Origin: Hymenobacter sp. DG01
GTDB taxonomy: Bacteria > Bacteroidota > Bacteroidia > Cytophagales > Hymenobacteraceae
DNA length: 64,000 nucleotides
Assembly: GCF_006352025.1 (NCBI RefSeq)
Contig: NZ_CP040936.1
Span: 992,001-1,056,000, forward strand
Reading direction: 5' to 3'
Below, one piece after another: positions 1 through 8,430 of the stretch (positions are counted from its first letter, which is position 1; each line of letters opens with the position of its first letter). A program made the translations under genes and the position numbers. The notes below the pieces were generated by a model, which was given only the letters and a program-made list of their open reading frames with translations, was not told the DNA's origin and searched no databases.

Positions 1-107
1 AAAAAGTTGAGGTAATATTTCTTTTTGGTGCGCGGGTTAGGGTAGGTGCCCTTGTCTTCATTGCCTCCAATAGCAATGAGCTTACCGAGCGGTTTGGAAT
101 TTTTCAA
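1..107 (-). CDS. Cyanophycinase-like peptidase (S51), N-terminal fragment
   Basis: The minus strand reads into the left window edge without a stop. The visible N-terminus contains GKLIAIGGNEDKGTYPNPR, which matches the start of cyanophycinase and related S51 peptidases (typically kGkLiiIGGgEdk). These enzymes are serine exopeptidases that cut cyanophycin or isoaspartyl-like dipeptides; the catalytic part lies outside the window. No ATG follows the last in-frame stop, so the start would be TTG at 107 (M-K-N-S-K-P-L-G). About 35 residues are visible. The family call rests on this short motif only, and a start-site error is possible. Confidence 0.5.
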   Translation of the reverse strand, partial: MKNSKPLGKLIAIGGNEDKGTYPNPRTKKKYYLNF

Positions 108-300
108 AGCAGAAAATCAGCTTAATCAACACAACTAGTAAAGAACCAGCTTCTGCAAGCAAGGTTCAGGCCACCTCCGGCGGGGCCAGGCAGGTAAACA
201 AGCCAGAGCCGTCGGCTTGTTCCGGCGCGCTCGGTTTTGGCCGTACCAAATAACAGCATACCCCGCGGCAGCGCGGTAGCTTCTGGCCGAAACCATCCGG

Positions 301-2109
301 CTACTCGGCCGGTTTGCCCAGGAGCGCGTCGAAGGTGCTGGTTGCTACCGCGTGGTAGTTGCCACGCGCCTCGGCGTAAATGCGGCGGGCCTGGTCGGCG
401 CCACCCGGCACGGCCAGCAGGGCCCGGTACAGAGGTACTAAGAATTTGCGCCGCCCCACCCGCGTCATAAACTGGTGCAGTGCTGCCTGGGCTGGCTCGT
501 ATCCGGCCGCAATGGTGTGCGGGAACCAAGCCGCCAGGATTTCGGAATTGCCCGAATGAGTAAACCCGAAAGTGGTATCCAGCTCCGTCAGCTGCGCCGT
601 CGTCAGGCCCGGGGGCAACCCCTGCAGGAAGTGAACCCACTCGTGACTGCTCCAGGAAGTGGTGTCGAGGGCTGCGGCCGGCGTACCATCCTGCCACTGC
701 CGCAGAGCTTCTGTTACCGCCGTGAATCGGGATGCCGAAACCGGCGGTGCTACCGCGGGTAAGCCGGGCCCCTGAATCCAGGCATCCAGCTGCAGCTGTT
801 CTTCCAGCCCGGGATGCTGGTCCAGCAATTCTTGTCGCAGGTAAAGCACAAAGGAGGCCGTGTCCATGCTGCGGAAGCTATGGCGGGCAAAGTACTCCTT
901 GATAAACGTGTCGAGCGCTTCGCGGCCGACAAAGTGTTCCAGGGTCCGGAGCAGGTAGTTGCCCTTTTCGTAGGCAATTTCATTGAGTCCCTCGTCGGGG
1001 TCGCGCCCGGCCAGGTTGAGGTGCAGGTGGGTATCGGGGCTGGTATGACCCAACTCGTCCAGAGTGTGGAGCAGGGCGGTGTGGCCCAGCACCTGCAACA
1101 TATCGGCATAGGTACGGCCATAGAGCTCCTCCATAATGCGCCGCTCGAAATACACCGTGAAGCCTTCATTCAGCCAGAAGTCATTCCAGGTGGCGTTGGT
1201 TACCAGGTTGCCGCTCCAGGAGTGCGCCAGCTCGTGGGCCACCAGGCTCGTCAGGCTCCGGTCGCCGGCCAGGATGGTAGGCGTCACGAATGTTAGTCTG
1301 GGATTTTCCATGCCCCCGAACGGGAAGGAGGGGGGCAGCACCAACAAGTCGTACCGCTCCCAGCGGTAGGGGCCATACAGATCCTCGGCCGCCGTTACCA
1401 TTTTTTCCAGGTCGCTGAATTCATCCGCCGCGCCGGGCAGGGTAACAGCCTCGGCGTACACCCCTGTGCGGGCGCTCAAAGGATGAAACTCTAGGTCGCC
1501 TACGGCCAGAGCCATGAGGTAGGCCGGAATAGGCTGGCTCATGCGGAAGTGATACTCGCCGGTTGCCGTGCGCTCCTGCGGATTTTCGGCGCTCATCAGG
1601 GCAAGCAGCGGGGCGGGCACCTGCGCCCGGGCCTCATATGTGAAGCGTACCCCGGGCGAGTCCTGGCAGGGCAACCAGGTGCGGGCCAGGATGGCCTGCG
1701 ACTGGGTGAATAGAAACGGTTGCCGCCGTCCGGCCGTTTGCTCCGGCGCCAGCCACTGCAGGGCCGCCGCTCCGGGCAAGGTCCGGTACCGAATCGTGAC
1801 GGCAGCGGTATCGGGCTGCAGACGGATGCGCAGACACTGGCCCAGTACCGGATCGGCCGGGCCCAGGGTAAAGGAAGTGGGCGTTCCGGCGGGTCCGTTC
1901 AGCAGTACCTCATCAATACTAAGGTCGCGGGTATCCAGCAGCAGCTCCGTTGCGCCGGCGTGGTTGCTGAGTTGCCAGGTAGCAGTTCCAGCCAGCGTGC
2001 GGGTGTCAAAATCAATCAGCAAGTCAAGGTCGAGGTGATGCACACTAACCTCGGCTGGCCGGCCGTAGCTGTGCGGATCGGAAATAAAAGAAGAGGTAGC
2101 AGAAGACAT
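301..2109 (-). CDS. M1 family metallopeptidase, leukotriene A4 hydrolase-like aminopeptidase
   Basis: A 602-residue zinc aminopeptidase that removes N-terminal residues from peptides. The substrate-binding GGMENP motif is at about residues 265-270, the zinc motif HELAH at 292-296, and the third zinc ligand in WLNEGF about 18 residues later. An AYEKG block follows, as in LTA4-hydrolase-type M1 enzymes, and a C-terminal helical domain closes the protein. ATG at 2109 is preferred over upstream starts because the next 75 residues have no family similarity and a TACTTTTG promoter box lies 40 bases before it. No signal peptide is seen, so a cytoplasmic location is likely. The epoxide-hydrolase side activity cannot be judged. 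It is transcribed alone. Confidence 0.9.
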   Translation of the reverse strand: MSSATSSFISDPHSYGRPAEVSVHHLDLDLLIDFDTRTLAGTATWQLSNHAGATELLLDTRDLSIDEVLLNGPAGTPTSFTLGPADPVLGQCLRIRLQPDTAAVTIRYRTLPGAAALQWLAPEQTAGRRQPFLFTQSQAILARTWLPCQDSPGVRFTYEARAQVPAPLLALMSAENPQERTATGEYHFRMSQPIPAYLMALAVGDLEFHPLSARTGVYAEAVTLPGAADEFSDLEKMVTAAEDLYGPYRWERYDLLVLPPSFPFGGMENPRLTFVTPTILAGDRSLTSLVAHELAHSWSGNLVTNATWNDFWLNEGFTVYFERRIMEELYGRTYADMLQVLGHTALLHTLDELGHTSPDTHLHLNLAGRDPDEGLNEIAYEKGNYLLRTLEHFVGREALDTFIKEYFARHSFRSMDTASFVLYLRQELLDQHPGLEEQLQLDAWIQGPGLPAVAPPVSASRFTAVTEALRQWQDGTPAAALDTTSWSSHEWVHFLQGLPPGLTTAQLTELDTTFGFTHSGNSEILAAWFPHTIAAGYEPAQAALHQFMTRVGRRKFLVPLYRALLAVPGGADQARRIYAEARGNYHAVATSTFDALLGKPAE

Positions 2110-2148
2110 AGCGGGTGAACAAGGCAGCCGAGTGGCTGGAAAGGAAAA

Positions 2149-2156
2149 CAAAAGTA
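2149..2156 (-). promoter_or_regulatory. -7 box TACTTTTG for the M1 aminopeptidase
   Basis: It matches the Bacteroidota TAnnTTTG consensus and lies 40 bases upstream of the ATG at 2109. No clear -33 TTTG partner is visible. Confidence 0.55.
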
Positions 2157-2397
2157 GGCGGCTGTTTGGGGCAAGCCGCGCATTAAAATAAAGCAGCCTG
2201 TCGGCTTCCGGCTTATTTCTACGTGCTTTCGTACGAAGGAGTGAGGCTAAATGCGCTAACTTGCGAGGGCAGGAGAGAGGTAGGCCGCCCCGACAACTTC
2301 CGGGTGCGGAAACCAGTAAAACGTCCTGAGTCAAAGTTCGGCCATAGTTGGCGCGAAATCTGATGCAGTACGATTACCATTTCTCTTGCTTACTCAC

Positions 2398-4158
2398 ATG
2401 AACGAAACACATCGTCCTTTTTTTAATAGCCTTTGCTGCTGGCTGCTGGGCCTGTTGCTGCTCACGTCTACCGTGTCGTGCAGCCAGGATCAGAAGGCTC
2501 AGCTGAAGGAGGCGCTGCCCGGTGGCCTTGGCAAAGCCGGTGGCGCCCAGCCCAAACTCGACAGCGTGTACATTGTAAAGTACATGTCGGCCGAACCCAA
2601 ATTCAAAGACCAGATTGAGTGGGCCAAAAAGTTCTACCGGGAGCGAAGCTTCCGCCTGGGCTGGTTCCGCAACCACGAGCTGGTGCCGCAGGCAAAAACG
2701 CTGCTCACGGTTATCAACAAGGCCGCCGATGAGGGCTTGGACCCGAAAGATTATAAAACCAAAAACTTCGACCAGCTTTTTGCCAGCCTAGAGGCCGCTC
2801 AGTCTGACTCAACCAAGCGCAACGCCCTGGAAAAAGAAATCGACGTGGCCCTTTCCGGGACCTATTTCAACTATGCCTCTGATTTTTACCGAGGTACGGT
2901 AGATCCACGGGCGGTTAAGGCCATTGACTGGAAGGTAAAGCGCAATAAAATTAAGCTGCACAAAGCCCTGATGACGATCCTGAAGGAACGGGAAAGCATC
3001 TATGGCTACTACGACTTTGAGCCCCTGCACCCGGAGTACGACCGGCTGCGTAAGGCGCTGGCCGACTACCGCGAGATTCAGCGCAATGGCGGCTGGCCAA
3101 CTCTGCCCGCTGGTACCCGTCTTGTGCCGGGCGCTTCCTCACCGGCCGTGGCTGCCCTGAGCGCCCGCCTGCTAGGACGGGATGCAGCTGCGCCGGCCCC
3201 GGCAGCGGCCCCCGCCGTAGCAGTGGCAAACAAGTCAGCCAGTGCCGCTACAACGGCTCCGGCCGCTAGCCAATATACGCCCGAGCTGGTGGCAGCGGTA
3301 AAGGATTTTCAGCAGCAGAATGGGCTTAAGCCCGACGGTATTGTGGCCGGGGAAACCCTGCGTCTGCTCAACATTCCCGTAAGCCAACGCATTGATCAGA
3401 TCATGCTGAACATGGAGCGGTGGCGGTGGATTCCGAAGAAGTTTGAGCCGAACTACCTGCTGGTAAATATTCCGGAGTACACGTTGCACGTAATGGAGGA
3501 AAACAAGGAGGTGCTCAGCATGCCCGTAATCGTTGGCAAGACGCTGAACGCAACCCCTGTCTTCAGCGACAAAATGGAGTTCGTGGTGTTGGCTCCGTAC
3601 TGGAATGTTCCCTACAGCATCATCGATAAGGAGCTGCGCAATAAGCTGGCCACTGACCCTCATGGCACCCTCGACCGCCTCGATATGGAAGTGGTGAAAG
3701 GATGGGGGGCGAAGGCTACCCCCGTTGACCCGGGTAGCATCAACTGGAGCGGCCTCACCGAAAAAACCTGGAAGTACACGCTGCGCCGTCGGCCGGGTCC
3801 GAAAAACGACCTGGGCGATGTGAAGTTTATCTTCCCCAACTCCCAGGATATCTACCTGCACGATACCCCCCACGACCAGCTGTTCAACCAAACCAAGCGA
3901 GGGTTCAGCCATGGTTGCGTGCGCGTGGCCGAGCCCATCAAGCTAGCCGAGTACCTGCTGCGCAACAAACCCGGCTGGGACCGTACCACCATTATGGACA
4001 CTATCGCCCAGGGCCGGGAAAAGTATGTTACGCTTCCTGAGAAGCTGCCGGTTTACCTGGTGTACTTCACTACCTGGGTGGACGAGGCTGGCAAAGTTCA
4101 CTTCCGCGACGACATCTACGGTCACGACAAAGCTCTGGCCAGAGAGTATTTCGACTAA
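2398..4158 (+). CDS. L,D-transpeptidase family protein (YcbB/LdtD type), probable lipoprotein
   Basis: A 586-residue periplasmic enzyme that forms 3-3 crosslinks in peptidoglycan, or attaches partners to it, using a catalytic cysteine. An N-terminal hydrophobic segment is followed by TVSC, an imperfect lipobox. Next come a scaffold domain, an Ala/Pro-rich linker at roughly residues 240-290, a peptidoglycan-binding repeat at about 293-325 (AVKDFQQQNGL), and the YkuD catalytic domain with SHGCVRV, Cys507 being the nucleophile. ATG at 2398 is chosen over a TTG four codons upstream because it puts the hydrophobic core in the right place. The order PG-binding then YkuD is typical of YcbB. It is a single gene closed by a strong terminator. 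Confidence 0.9.
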   Translation: MNETHRPFFNSLCCWLLGLLLLTSTVSCSQDQKAQLKEALPGGLGKAGGAQPKLDSVYIVKYMSAEPKFKDQIEWAKKFYRERSFRLGWFRNHELVPQAKTLLTVINKAADEGLDPKDYKTKNFDQLFASLEAAQSDSTKRNALEKEIDVALSGTYFNYASDFYRGTVDPRAVKAIDWKVKRNKIKLHKALMTILKERESIYGYYDFEPLHPEYDRLRKALADYREIQRNGGWPTLPAGTRLVPGASSPAVAALSARLLGRDAAAPAPAAAPAVAVANKSASAATTAPAASQYTPELVAAVKDFQQQNGLKPDGIVAGETLRLLNIPVSQRIDQIMLNMERWRWIPKKFEPNYLLVNIPEYTLHVMEENKEVLSMPVIVGKTLNATPVFSDKMEFVVLAPYWNVPYSIIDKELRNKLATDPHGTLDRLDMEVVKGWGAKATPVDPGSINWSGLTEKTWKYTLRRRPGPKNDLGDVKFIFPNSQDIYLHDTPHDQLFNQTKRGFSHGCVRVAEPIKLAEYLLRNKPGWDRTTIMDTIAQGREKYVTLPEKLPVYLVYFTTWVDEAGKVHFRDDIYGHDKALAREYFD

Positions 4159-4214
4159 CCTGCGGCTTAAGTAAAGACCCGGTTCCTACCTACGTCCAGC
4201 CCAAAGGCGTTCTA

Positions 4215-4265
4215 GAAAAAAGCCGGCAGCGCTACCGTTCACATGGTAACGCTGCCGGCTTTTTT
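4215..4265 (+). terminator. Rho-independent terminator of the L,D-transpeptidase gene
   Basis: AAAAGCCGGCAGCG pairs with CGCTGCCGGCTTTT; an inner TACC/GGTA stem extends it after one mismatch, and a T run follows. Confidence 0.85.
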
Positions 4266-4558
4266 ACTGAGGAGGCCAGATAACTTCTGACTGGTCAAGC
4301 CAAGCTAAGTCCCGTAAGAGCTGCAGTACACCCGATGGCTAAAGAGAGGCTATAGTAAGCGGTTCTTGATACCACAGAGTAGGGCACTGATGAGTCGAAG
4401 TTAGGAAAACCACCTCCTTCCTTGTGCAGTCCGGCAGCCTCAATCATTTGCCGCGTAAGGGCGAAGATATCTCTTCCTACCCATTGGAGCAGTCCGGACC
4501 GTGTGGAGTGGAACTAGTAAACTACAGCGTATCACAGGTTGGTGCTGATGAACTAACA

Positions 4559-4604
4559 GCAACTCCTGTTTACAAATGTATTTACAACTGTAAACAGGAG
4601 TTGC
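4559..4604. repeat. Perfect 16-bp inverted repeat upstream of the HTH gene
   Basis: Left arm GCAACTCCTGTTTACA (4559-4574) and right arm TGTAAACAGGAGTTGC (4589-4604) are exact reverse complements around a 14-base AT-rich centre. No T run follows, so it is more likely an operator or cruciform than a terminator. It ends 126 bases before the HTH start codon. Confidence 0.75.
4568..4586 (+). promoter_or_regulatory. 19-base element GTTTACAAATGTATTTACA, copy 1
   Basis: An exact reverse-complement copy lies at 5852-5870, on the other side of the HTH gene. The element contains TTTACA twice with 12-base periodicity and a CAAATGTA core (TACATTTG on the other strand). Probable operator; the binding protein is inferred, not shown. 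Confidence 0.6.
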
Positions 4605-4701
4605 CGTTAGCTAGATGTGTTTACAGTTGTATCGATAAGGCCAGCTGTATGTAACAATAGTAAATGTGTGAGCTTAAAATCATATCTAGCAGGATACGCA
4701 G

Positions 4702-4709
4702 TACATTTG
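4702..4709 (+). promoter_or_regulatory. -7 box TACATTTG for the HTH protein at 4730
   Basis: Fits the Bacteroidota -7 consensus and begins 28 bases before the ATG. The same octamer occurs 29 bases before the start of the paralogous gene at 61141. Confidence 0.65.
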
Positions 4710-4729
4710 TTAATCACTAGTGTTTCCCT

Positions 4730-5278
4730 ATGATTGAGCAGCGCATTAAGGAGCTACTCCTGTCCCGGCAACTTAGCCCAACGCAGTTTGCTGATGCCAT
4801 CGGCATTTCCCGACCTATTGTGAGCCACATCCTGAGTGGGCGTAACAAGCCTAGTCTGGAGGTAGTACAGCGGGTCATTGCGGCGTTTCCGGAGCTTTCC
4901 CTGCCCTGGCTTCTGAACGGCACCGGGCCAATGCTTGCTGCAGCGCCGCAGGCTGTGGCAGAAACTCCCCGTAGCCGCACTGTTCGCCCTAAAACCGAAC
5001 TGCCCTACCAGCCCAAAGAGACGGAGGCTCCTAAGGCCCTAGAATCGGAGGCAGCGCCTGCGCCGGTTGCGCCAGTTATTTCTGAGGTTACTCTGGCCAC
5101 CGAGGCGACAGCAGCAGTGGAGCAGGTTAAGCCAGCCGTAACAGCTTCGGTGGTTCCGTCGGAGCCCAGCACACAAGCAGGGCTAGCTCAGACAGTTAGT
5201 GTACCCGGCAAGGTTATCCGGCGCATTGTCATCTTCTATCAGGACGGAACCTTCTCTGATTTCCAACCTGAGCAGTAA
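4730..5278 (+). CDS. Helix-turn-helix (XRE-like) protein with Pro/Ala-rich tail
   Basis: 182 residues. Residues 1-65 form an XRE-type DNA-binding domain: IKELLLSRQLSPTQFADAIG, then ISRPIVSHILSGRNKPSLE as the recognition region, ending in WLLNGTGPML. The middle (about 70-150) is a low-complexity Pro/Ala/Glu/Val linker. The C-terminus is a short ordered-looking strand segment, KVIRRIVIFYQDGTFSDF, that may be a dimerisation or partner-binding module. ATG at 4730 sits 20 bases after a TACATTTG box. The gene stands alone in AT-rich DNA and is flanked by inverted operator-like sequences, so autoregulation is likely (inference). A paralogue with the same layout is at 61141. The target genes and the signal are unknown. 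Confidence 0.8.
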   Translation: MIEQRIKELLLSRQLSPTQFADAIGISRPIVSHILSGRNKPSLEVVQRVIAAFPELSLPWLLNGTGPMLAAAPQAVAETPRSRTVRPKTELPYQPKETEAPKALESEAAPAPVAPVISEVTLATEATAAVEQVKPAVTASVVPSEPSTQAGLAQTVSVPGKVIRRIVIFYQDGTFSDFQPEQ

Positions 5279-5507
5279 AAGGTATGTGGCCTCCAGTAGG
5301 AGCTCTAATTTTGTGCTTTATCAGATATATACAATTTGGCAGAGTCACTATGTCTGCTGAGTATCTTTGCTTGCACGTCGTCTAACTGCCTGTGTATCAT
5401 AGAGGCTAAATGTGAGGTTAAGTCTATTGTAAATCATATCTTATACCTTGCTAAGGTAGTTGATAGATTGAGTTGTATATGTATTATAAGCGGCTTTTTA
5501 TCAGGCG

Positions 5508-5527
5508 TTTACACAATGCAGTGTAAA
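5508..5527. promoter_or_regulatory. Palindrome TTTACAC-AATGCA-GTGTAAA
   Basis: A perfect 7-bp inverted repeat around a 6-base spacer. It uses the same TTTACA/TGTAAA half-site that recurs upstream of the HTH gene and in the 19-base element. Possible additional operator. Confidence 0.45.
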
Positions 5528-5851
5528 GCTAATAATTACATGATATTTGTTAGCTGGCTCATTCATCTTGTATGATTATAGTTATAATTAATAATAGCAG
5601 ATATAGATTGTGATTTGTCATGCCTGATGGGTCGAGATGATGCTAAATTTCTTGTAGTGCCAGGAAGTGGAAAAAGTAAAACGATATTTTGACTCATTCA
5701 GGCTAATTGTATTAGCTCCTGGCGCGAGTTCCGGTTTGTAGATGCAGCTACGGGAAAGCACGGAATAGGGGGGCTATAACGGGAACCTCGCGTTCCTTCG
5801 GCTTCCCCAAGCCTGTGCAGAGATTAGATTGATACCACACGGATTTATATT

Positions 5852-5870
5852 TGTAAATACATTTGTAAAC
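5852..5870 (-). promoter_or_regulatory. 19-base element, inverted copy 2
   Basis: Exact reverse complement of 4568-4586. On the plus strand it carries TACATTTG (5858-5865), a possible -7 box facing the lipoprotein gene. It is followed by CTGAAGC-C-GCTTCAG (5874-5888), a small perfect palindrome. Confidence 0.6.
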
Positions 5871-6005
5871 TCACTGAAGCCGCTTCAGACAAATTCAAGT
5901 CGCTGTGAAGCGCAGTGTTATCATGCGATAGGCGTGGCTGTTTTGTTGCCGCGTATAACCGCCAATGCCAATGAGGTAGTACTTGCCCTTCTTCGAGGAG
6001 GTGCT

Positions 6006-6013
6006 TACCTTTG
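6006..6013 (+). promoter_or_regulatory. -7 box TACCTTTG immediately before the small lipoprotein
   Basis: Only four bases separate the box from the ATG at 6018. If this box is used, the mRNA would be leaderless or nearly so. Confidence 0.5.
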
Positions 6014-6017
6014 AGGC

Positions 6018-6188
6018 ATGAAAAAATTTCGTCTGCCTTTCCTGTTTGCCGCCTGCGCCTCGCTGTTCCTGTCATCTTGCTCGCAAGCTCCTGACGCGGA
6101 GAAAGATCCTAACGCTGATGCCGCCTACAAGCGCAGCCACCGTACGGAACAATACCGCGACGCCCAGCGCAGCGACGTAAACTACTAG
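6018..6188 (+). CDS. Small lipoprotein, 56 residues, function unknown
   Basis: A short gene with a clear lipoprotein signal: MKKFRLPFLF start, hydrophobic core, and lipobox LSSC with Cys21 as the lipidated residue. The mature part is about 36 residues, charged and probably helical (ADAAYKRSHRTEQYRDAQRS), with no known domain. It should be secreted by Sec, lipidated, and held at the inner or outer membrane. ATG at 6018 is the only sensible start. A TACCTTTG box ends four bases upstream. It ends before a bidirectional terminator shared with the convergent gene at 6319. Coding status rests on the signal peptide, the promoter and the good stop/terminator spacing. Confidence 0.75.
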   Translation: MKKFRLPFLFAACASLFLSSCSQAPDAEKDPNADAAYKRSHRTEQYRDAQRSDVNY

Positions 6189-6262
6189 CCTACCAGCCGC
6201 CGAAGTCTTCTGGGGTGTTTCTGCAACTCAGAGCATTTCCGCAAAAAGTATATATCATAAGA

Positions 6263-6294
6263 AAAGCCCCACTAACCTAGGTTAGTGGGGCTTT
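6263..6294. terminator. Bidirectional terminator
   Basis: AAAGCCCCACTAACCT pairs perfectly with AGGTTAGTGGGGCTTT between convergent genes; A and T runs flank both sides. Confidence 0.85.
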
Positions 6295-6318
6295 CGGCGT
6301 GTTGGTGGGGGTAGGAGC

Positions 6319-6795
6319 CTAACGCGCTACTACCGCGTGTTGTGAAGAAAGCAGAGTGGGTAGCTCGATATGCGCCAGAAGCTCGGCCTCCAGCAAATCG
6401 GCCCAGGTGCGCAGGTAAAGCACTACGTCGTCGCGCTGGTTGTGGCGCATGGCATTACGCCGCTCGAAGGGTATGGCCCCAAGAATAGCCGGGTCCGAGA
6501 GGCGCTCCAGGTGCGTCAGGTCCTGGCGGCTGAAGCCCAGGGCCAGCATTTCATCAATGGTCGTGTCAATGGGCAAGCCGCTGGTAGGGCAGTAGTCAAT
6601 CAACTGCCGCTCCCAGTCACCGTAGCGCTGCATGGCGCGGGCGTGAATTTCTCCTTTTGTTAGCTTGGTAATGGTTTGGGCCAGGTGGCCGCAGTTGCAG
6701 CTACCCATGTGCCCCCATTGGTAAGGGGCCTGGGCCGCGAGGCGTTGCGCCGTATCGCGCAAGGCCTGAATGACAGGAAGGGTGCGATGAGCCAT
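6319..6795 (-). CDS. Conserved protein of unknown function with GSCNCGH motif
   Basis: 158 residues, no signal peptide or membrane segment, so probably cytoplasmic. The notable feature is YQWGHMGSCNCGHLAQ near residues 25-40; two cysteines and two histidines this close could bind a metal (inference). Later blocks include YCPTSGLPIDTTIDEML and FERRNAMRHNQRDDVVLYLRTWADLL, the second predicted helical. I recall similar proteins in Hymenobacter and related Cytophagales, but know of no function. The start is ATG at 6795. It is a single gene, convergent with the small lipoprotein, and shares its terminator. Confidence 0.75.
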   Translation of the reverse strand: MAHRTLPVIQALRDTAQRLAAQAPYQWGHMGSCNCGHLAQTITKLTKGEIHARAMQRYGDWERQLIDYCPTSGLPIDTTIDEMLALGFSRQDLTHLERLSDPAILGAIPFERRNAMRHNQRDDVVLYLRTWADLLEAELLAHIELPTLLSSQHAVVAR

Positions 6796-6890
6796 AGCAG
6801 AGCAGTAAGGTTACGCCGTCATAAGAGATGAGTAGCCTGATAAGTTGCTGAGGCATCATTTTGTTTCATCCTTAGAGGCTTACCATAAGA

Positions 6891-6936
6891 AACCCTCCGC
6901 CAGACCAGCCCCGTGGGCTTGTTTTGGCGGAGGGTT
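6891..6936 (-). terminator. Terminator hairpin of rhlE
   Basis: AACCCTCCGCCA (6891-6902) pairs perfectly with TGGCGGAGGGTT (6925-6936) downstream of rhlE. The T run is weak. Confidence 0.65.
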
Positions 6937-6987
6937 GCAAGTACGCAGCTAAGTTGCAGAGCGCAGCTGCTACAGCGCGGGAAGGAG

Positions 6988-8430
6988 TTACCGGTTACGG
7001 CTGCTGTTGTTTCCCCGGAAGCGACGACGCTGCCCGCCGCTTCGGTCGCCTCCTTCGGCGCTGGCGCTACCCTGCGGACGAGAATTGCTCCCGGGGGAGG
7101 CGTGGCTGGCCCGGGGGGCTGAGCTTCCCTGACGCTCACCACTGCGGTTGGGCTGCCGGCTGCCACCTTCCGGGCGGGCCTGGCCTCCGGCCTGCGGGCC
7201 CCGGCCAGGGCGGGGCGGCCGACCGGCCGGGCCTTTCGGGCGTTTGATGGGGGCGCCGCCGGAAAGCGGAACTGGTGCTACCAGCTCGGAGGTGTAAGGG
7301 TGGCCCTGCACCACGGGAACCTGGCGGCGAATCAGCTTCTGAATATCCTGAAGGTAAGCCCGCTCTTCTTCGTCGCAGAACGAAAGGGCGGTGCCATCGG
7401 CGCCGGCCCGGCCGGTGCGGCCAATGCGGTGCACGTACGTCTCGGGCTCGTTGGGAATTTCGTAGTTGATAACGTGGGTCAGCTCATCCACGTCGATGCC
7501 ACGGGCGGCAATGTCCGTAGCTACCAGCACCCGAGTGGTACCCGCCTTGAAGTTGCTCAGGGCGCGCTGCCGGTGGTTCTGCGACTTGTTGCCGTGAATG
7601 GCTTCGGCCGGAATTTCCGCCTTCGCCAGCGTCCGGACCACCTTATCGGCGCCGTGTTTGGTGCGGGTAAACACCAGCACGCGGCGGATGTTGCGGTCCT
7701 TCAGTACGTGTTCCAGTAGCGCCGGCTTGTCGGTCTTCTCCACCATGTACACGGCTTGCGTAACCGTATCGGCCGTGCTCGACACGGGCGTCACGGTTAC
7801 CTTCACCGGGTTCGGACGCAGGATGCTGTCGGCCAGGTCCTGGATCTGGCCCGGCATGGTGGCCGAGAAGAACAGGGTTTGCCGCCGGGCGGGCAGCTTG
7901 GGCAGAATGCGCTTGATGTCGTGAATAAAGCCCATGTCCAGCATGCGGTCTGCTTCATCCAGCACGAACAGCTCAATGTTGCGCAGGTCAATAAACCCCT
8001 GGTTCATTAGGTCCAGCAGGCGGCCGGGGGTAGCAATGAGTACCTCCACGCCGCGCTTGAGGGCCTGTACCTGCGGATGCTGGCCCACGCCCCCAAAAAT
8101 AACCGTGGAGCGCAGCTTGGGCAGATGGCGACCGTAGGCGGCAAAGCTTTCCCCAATCTGGATGGCCAGCTCCCGGGTAGGCGTGAGTACCAGGCAGCGA
8201 ATACGGCCCGGCGCGTGGCGCTCTACCTGAGCCGTCTGGTGCAGAATCTGCAGAATAGGAACCGTAAAAGCGGCCGTTTTACCCGTGCCGGTTTGGGCAA
8301 TGCCCAGCAAATCGTGGCCTTCCAGTACCTGCGGAATGGCTTGCTGCTGAATAGGGGTAGGGGTAGTGTACCCTTCCTCGCGCAGGGCGCTCAGGATAGG
8401 ATCAATCAGGTTTAGTTCGTCGAACGACAT
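6988..8430 (-). CDS. rhlE: DEAD-box ATP-dependent RNA helicase RhlE
   Basis: A 480-residue helicase that unwinds RNA duplexes with ATP, acting in ribosome assembly and RNA turnover. All motifs are visible: Q motif ([11 protein letters not shown], about 24-34), Walker A AQTGTGKT (45-52), PTREL, DEAD (158-161), SAT (189-191), [16 protein letters not shown], and [10 protein letters not shown]. After residue about 375 comes a long Gly/Arg/Pro/Ser-rich tail of RGG type, typical of RhlE in this phylum and expected to bind RNA without sequence specificity. ATG at 8430 is preferred to the TTG one codon earlier. It is monocistronic, with a hairpin terminator downstream. Confidence 0.93.
   Translation of the reverse strand: MSFDELNLIDPILSALREEGYTTPTPIQQQAIPQVLEGHDLLGIAQTGTGKTAAFTVPILQILHQTAQVERHAPGRIRCLVLTPTRELAIQIGESFAAYGRHLPKLRSTVIFGGVGQHPQVQALKRGVEVLIATPGRLLDLMNQGFIDLRNIELFVLDEADRMLDMGFIHDIKRILPKLPARRQTLFFSATMPGQIQDLADSILRPNPVKVTVTPVSSTADTVTQAVYMVEKTDKPALLEHVLKDRNIRRVLVFTRTKHGADKVVRTLAKAEIPAEAIHGNKSQNHRQRALSNFKAGTTRVLVATDIAARGIDVDELTHVINYEIPNEPETYVHRIGRTGRAGADGTALSFCDEEERAYLQDIQKLIRRQVPVVQGHPYTSELVAPVPLSGGAPIKRPKGPAGRPPRPGRGPQAGGQARPEGGSRQPNRSGERQGSSAPRASHASPGSNSRPQGSASAEGGDRSGGQRRRFRGNNSSRNR

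Larger units (their letters stand above)
4266..4729. other. Non-coding stretch upstream of the HTH gene, with operator-like repeats
   Basis: No convincing gene. A 50-codon minus-strand reading frame (4295-4447) exists but has no recognisable family or promoter. From about 4550 the DNA turns AT-rich and holds several TTTACA/TGTAAA elements, a perfect 16-bp inverted repeat and the first copy of a 19-base element (annotated separately). Confidence 0.5.
5279..6005. other. AT-rich non-coding stretch downstream of the HTH gene
   Basis: Clearly lower in GC than the rest of the window between about 5290 and 5900. Short open frames exist (for example 5336-5575) but have no recognisable family, odd composition and no promoter box. 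The stretch holds two operator-like palindromes, and otherwise nothing I can support. Confidence 0.5.

Noticed and set aside
4295..4447. 50-codon minus-strand frame starting MIEAAGLHKEGGGFPNFDSS
   Set aside because: It has no promoter box, signal or recognised family and lies among terminator and operator-like sequence. Could be a relic, but not supportable as a gene.
5336..5575. 79-codon frame in the AT-rich stretch
   Set aside because: Cys/Ile-rich composition unlike any neighbour, no promoter or family; probably random open frame.
5626..5700. Short frame reading FLVVPGSGKSKTIF, like a helicase Walker A loop
   Set aside because: Only about 20 codons, no further motif in any frame around it, AT-rich chance match likely.
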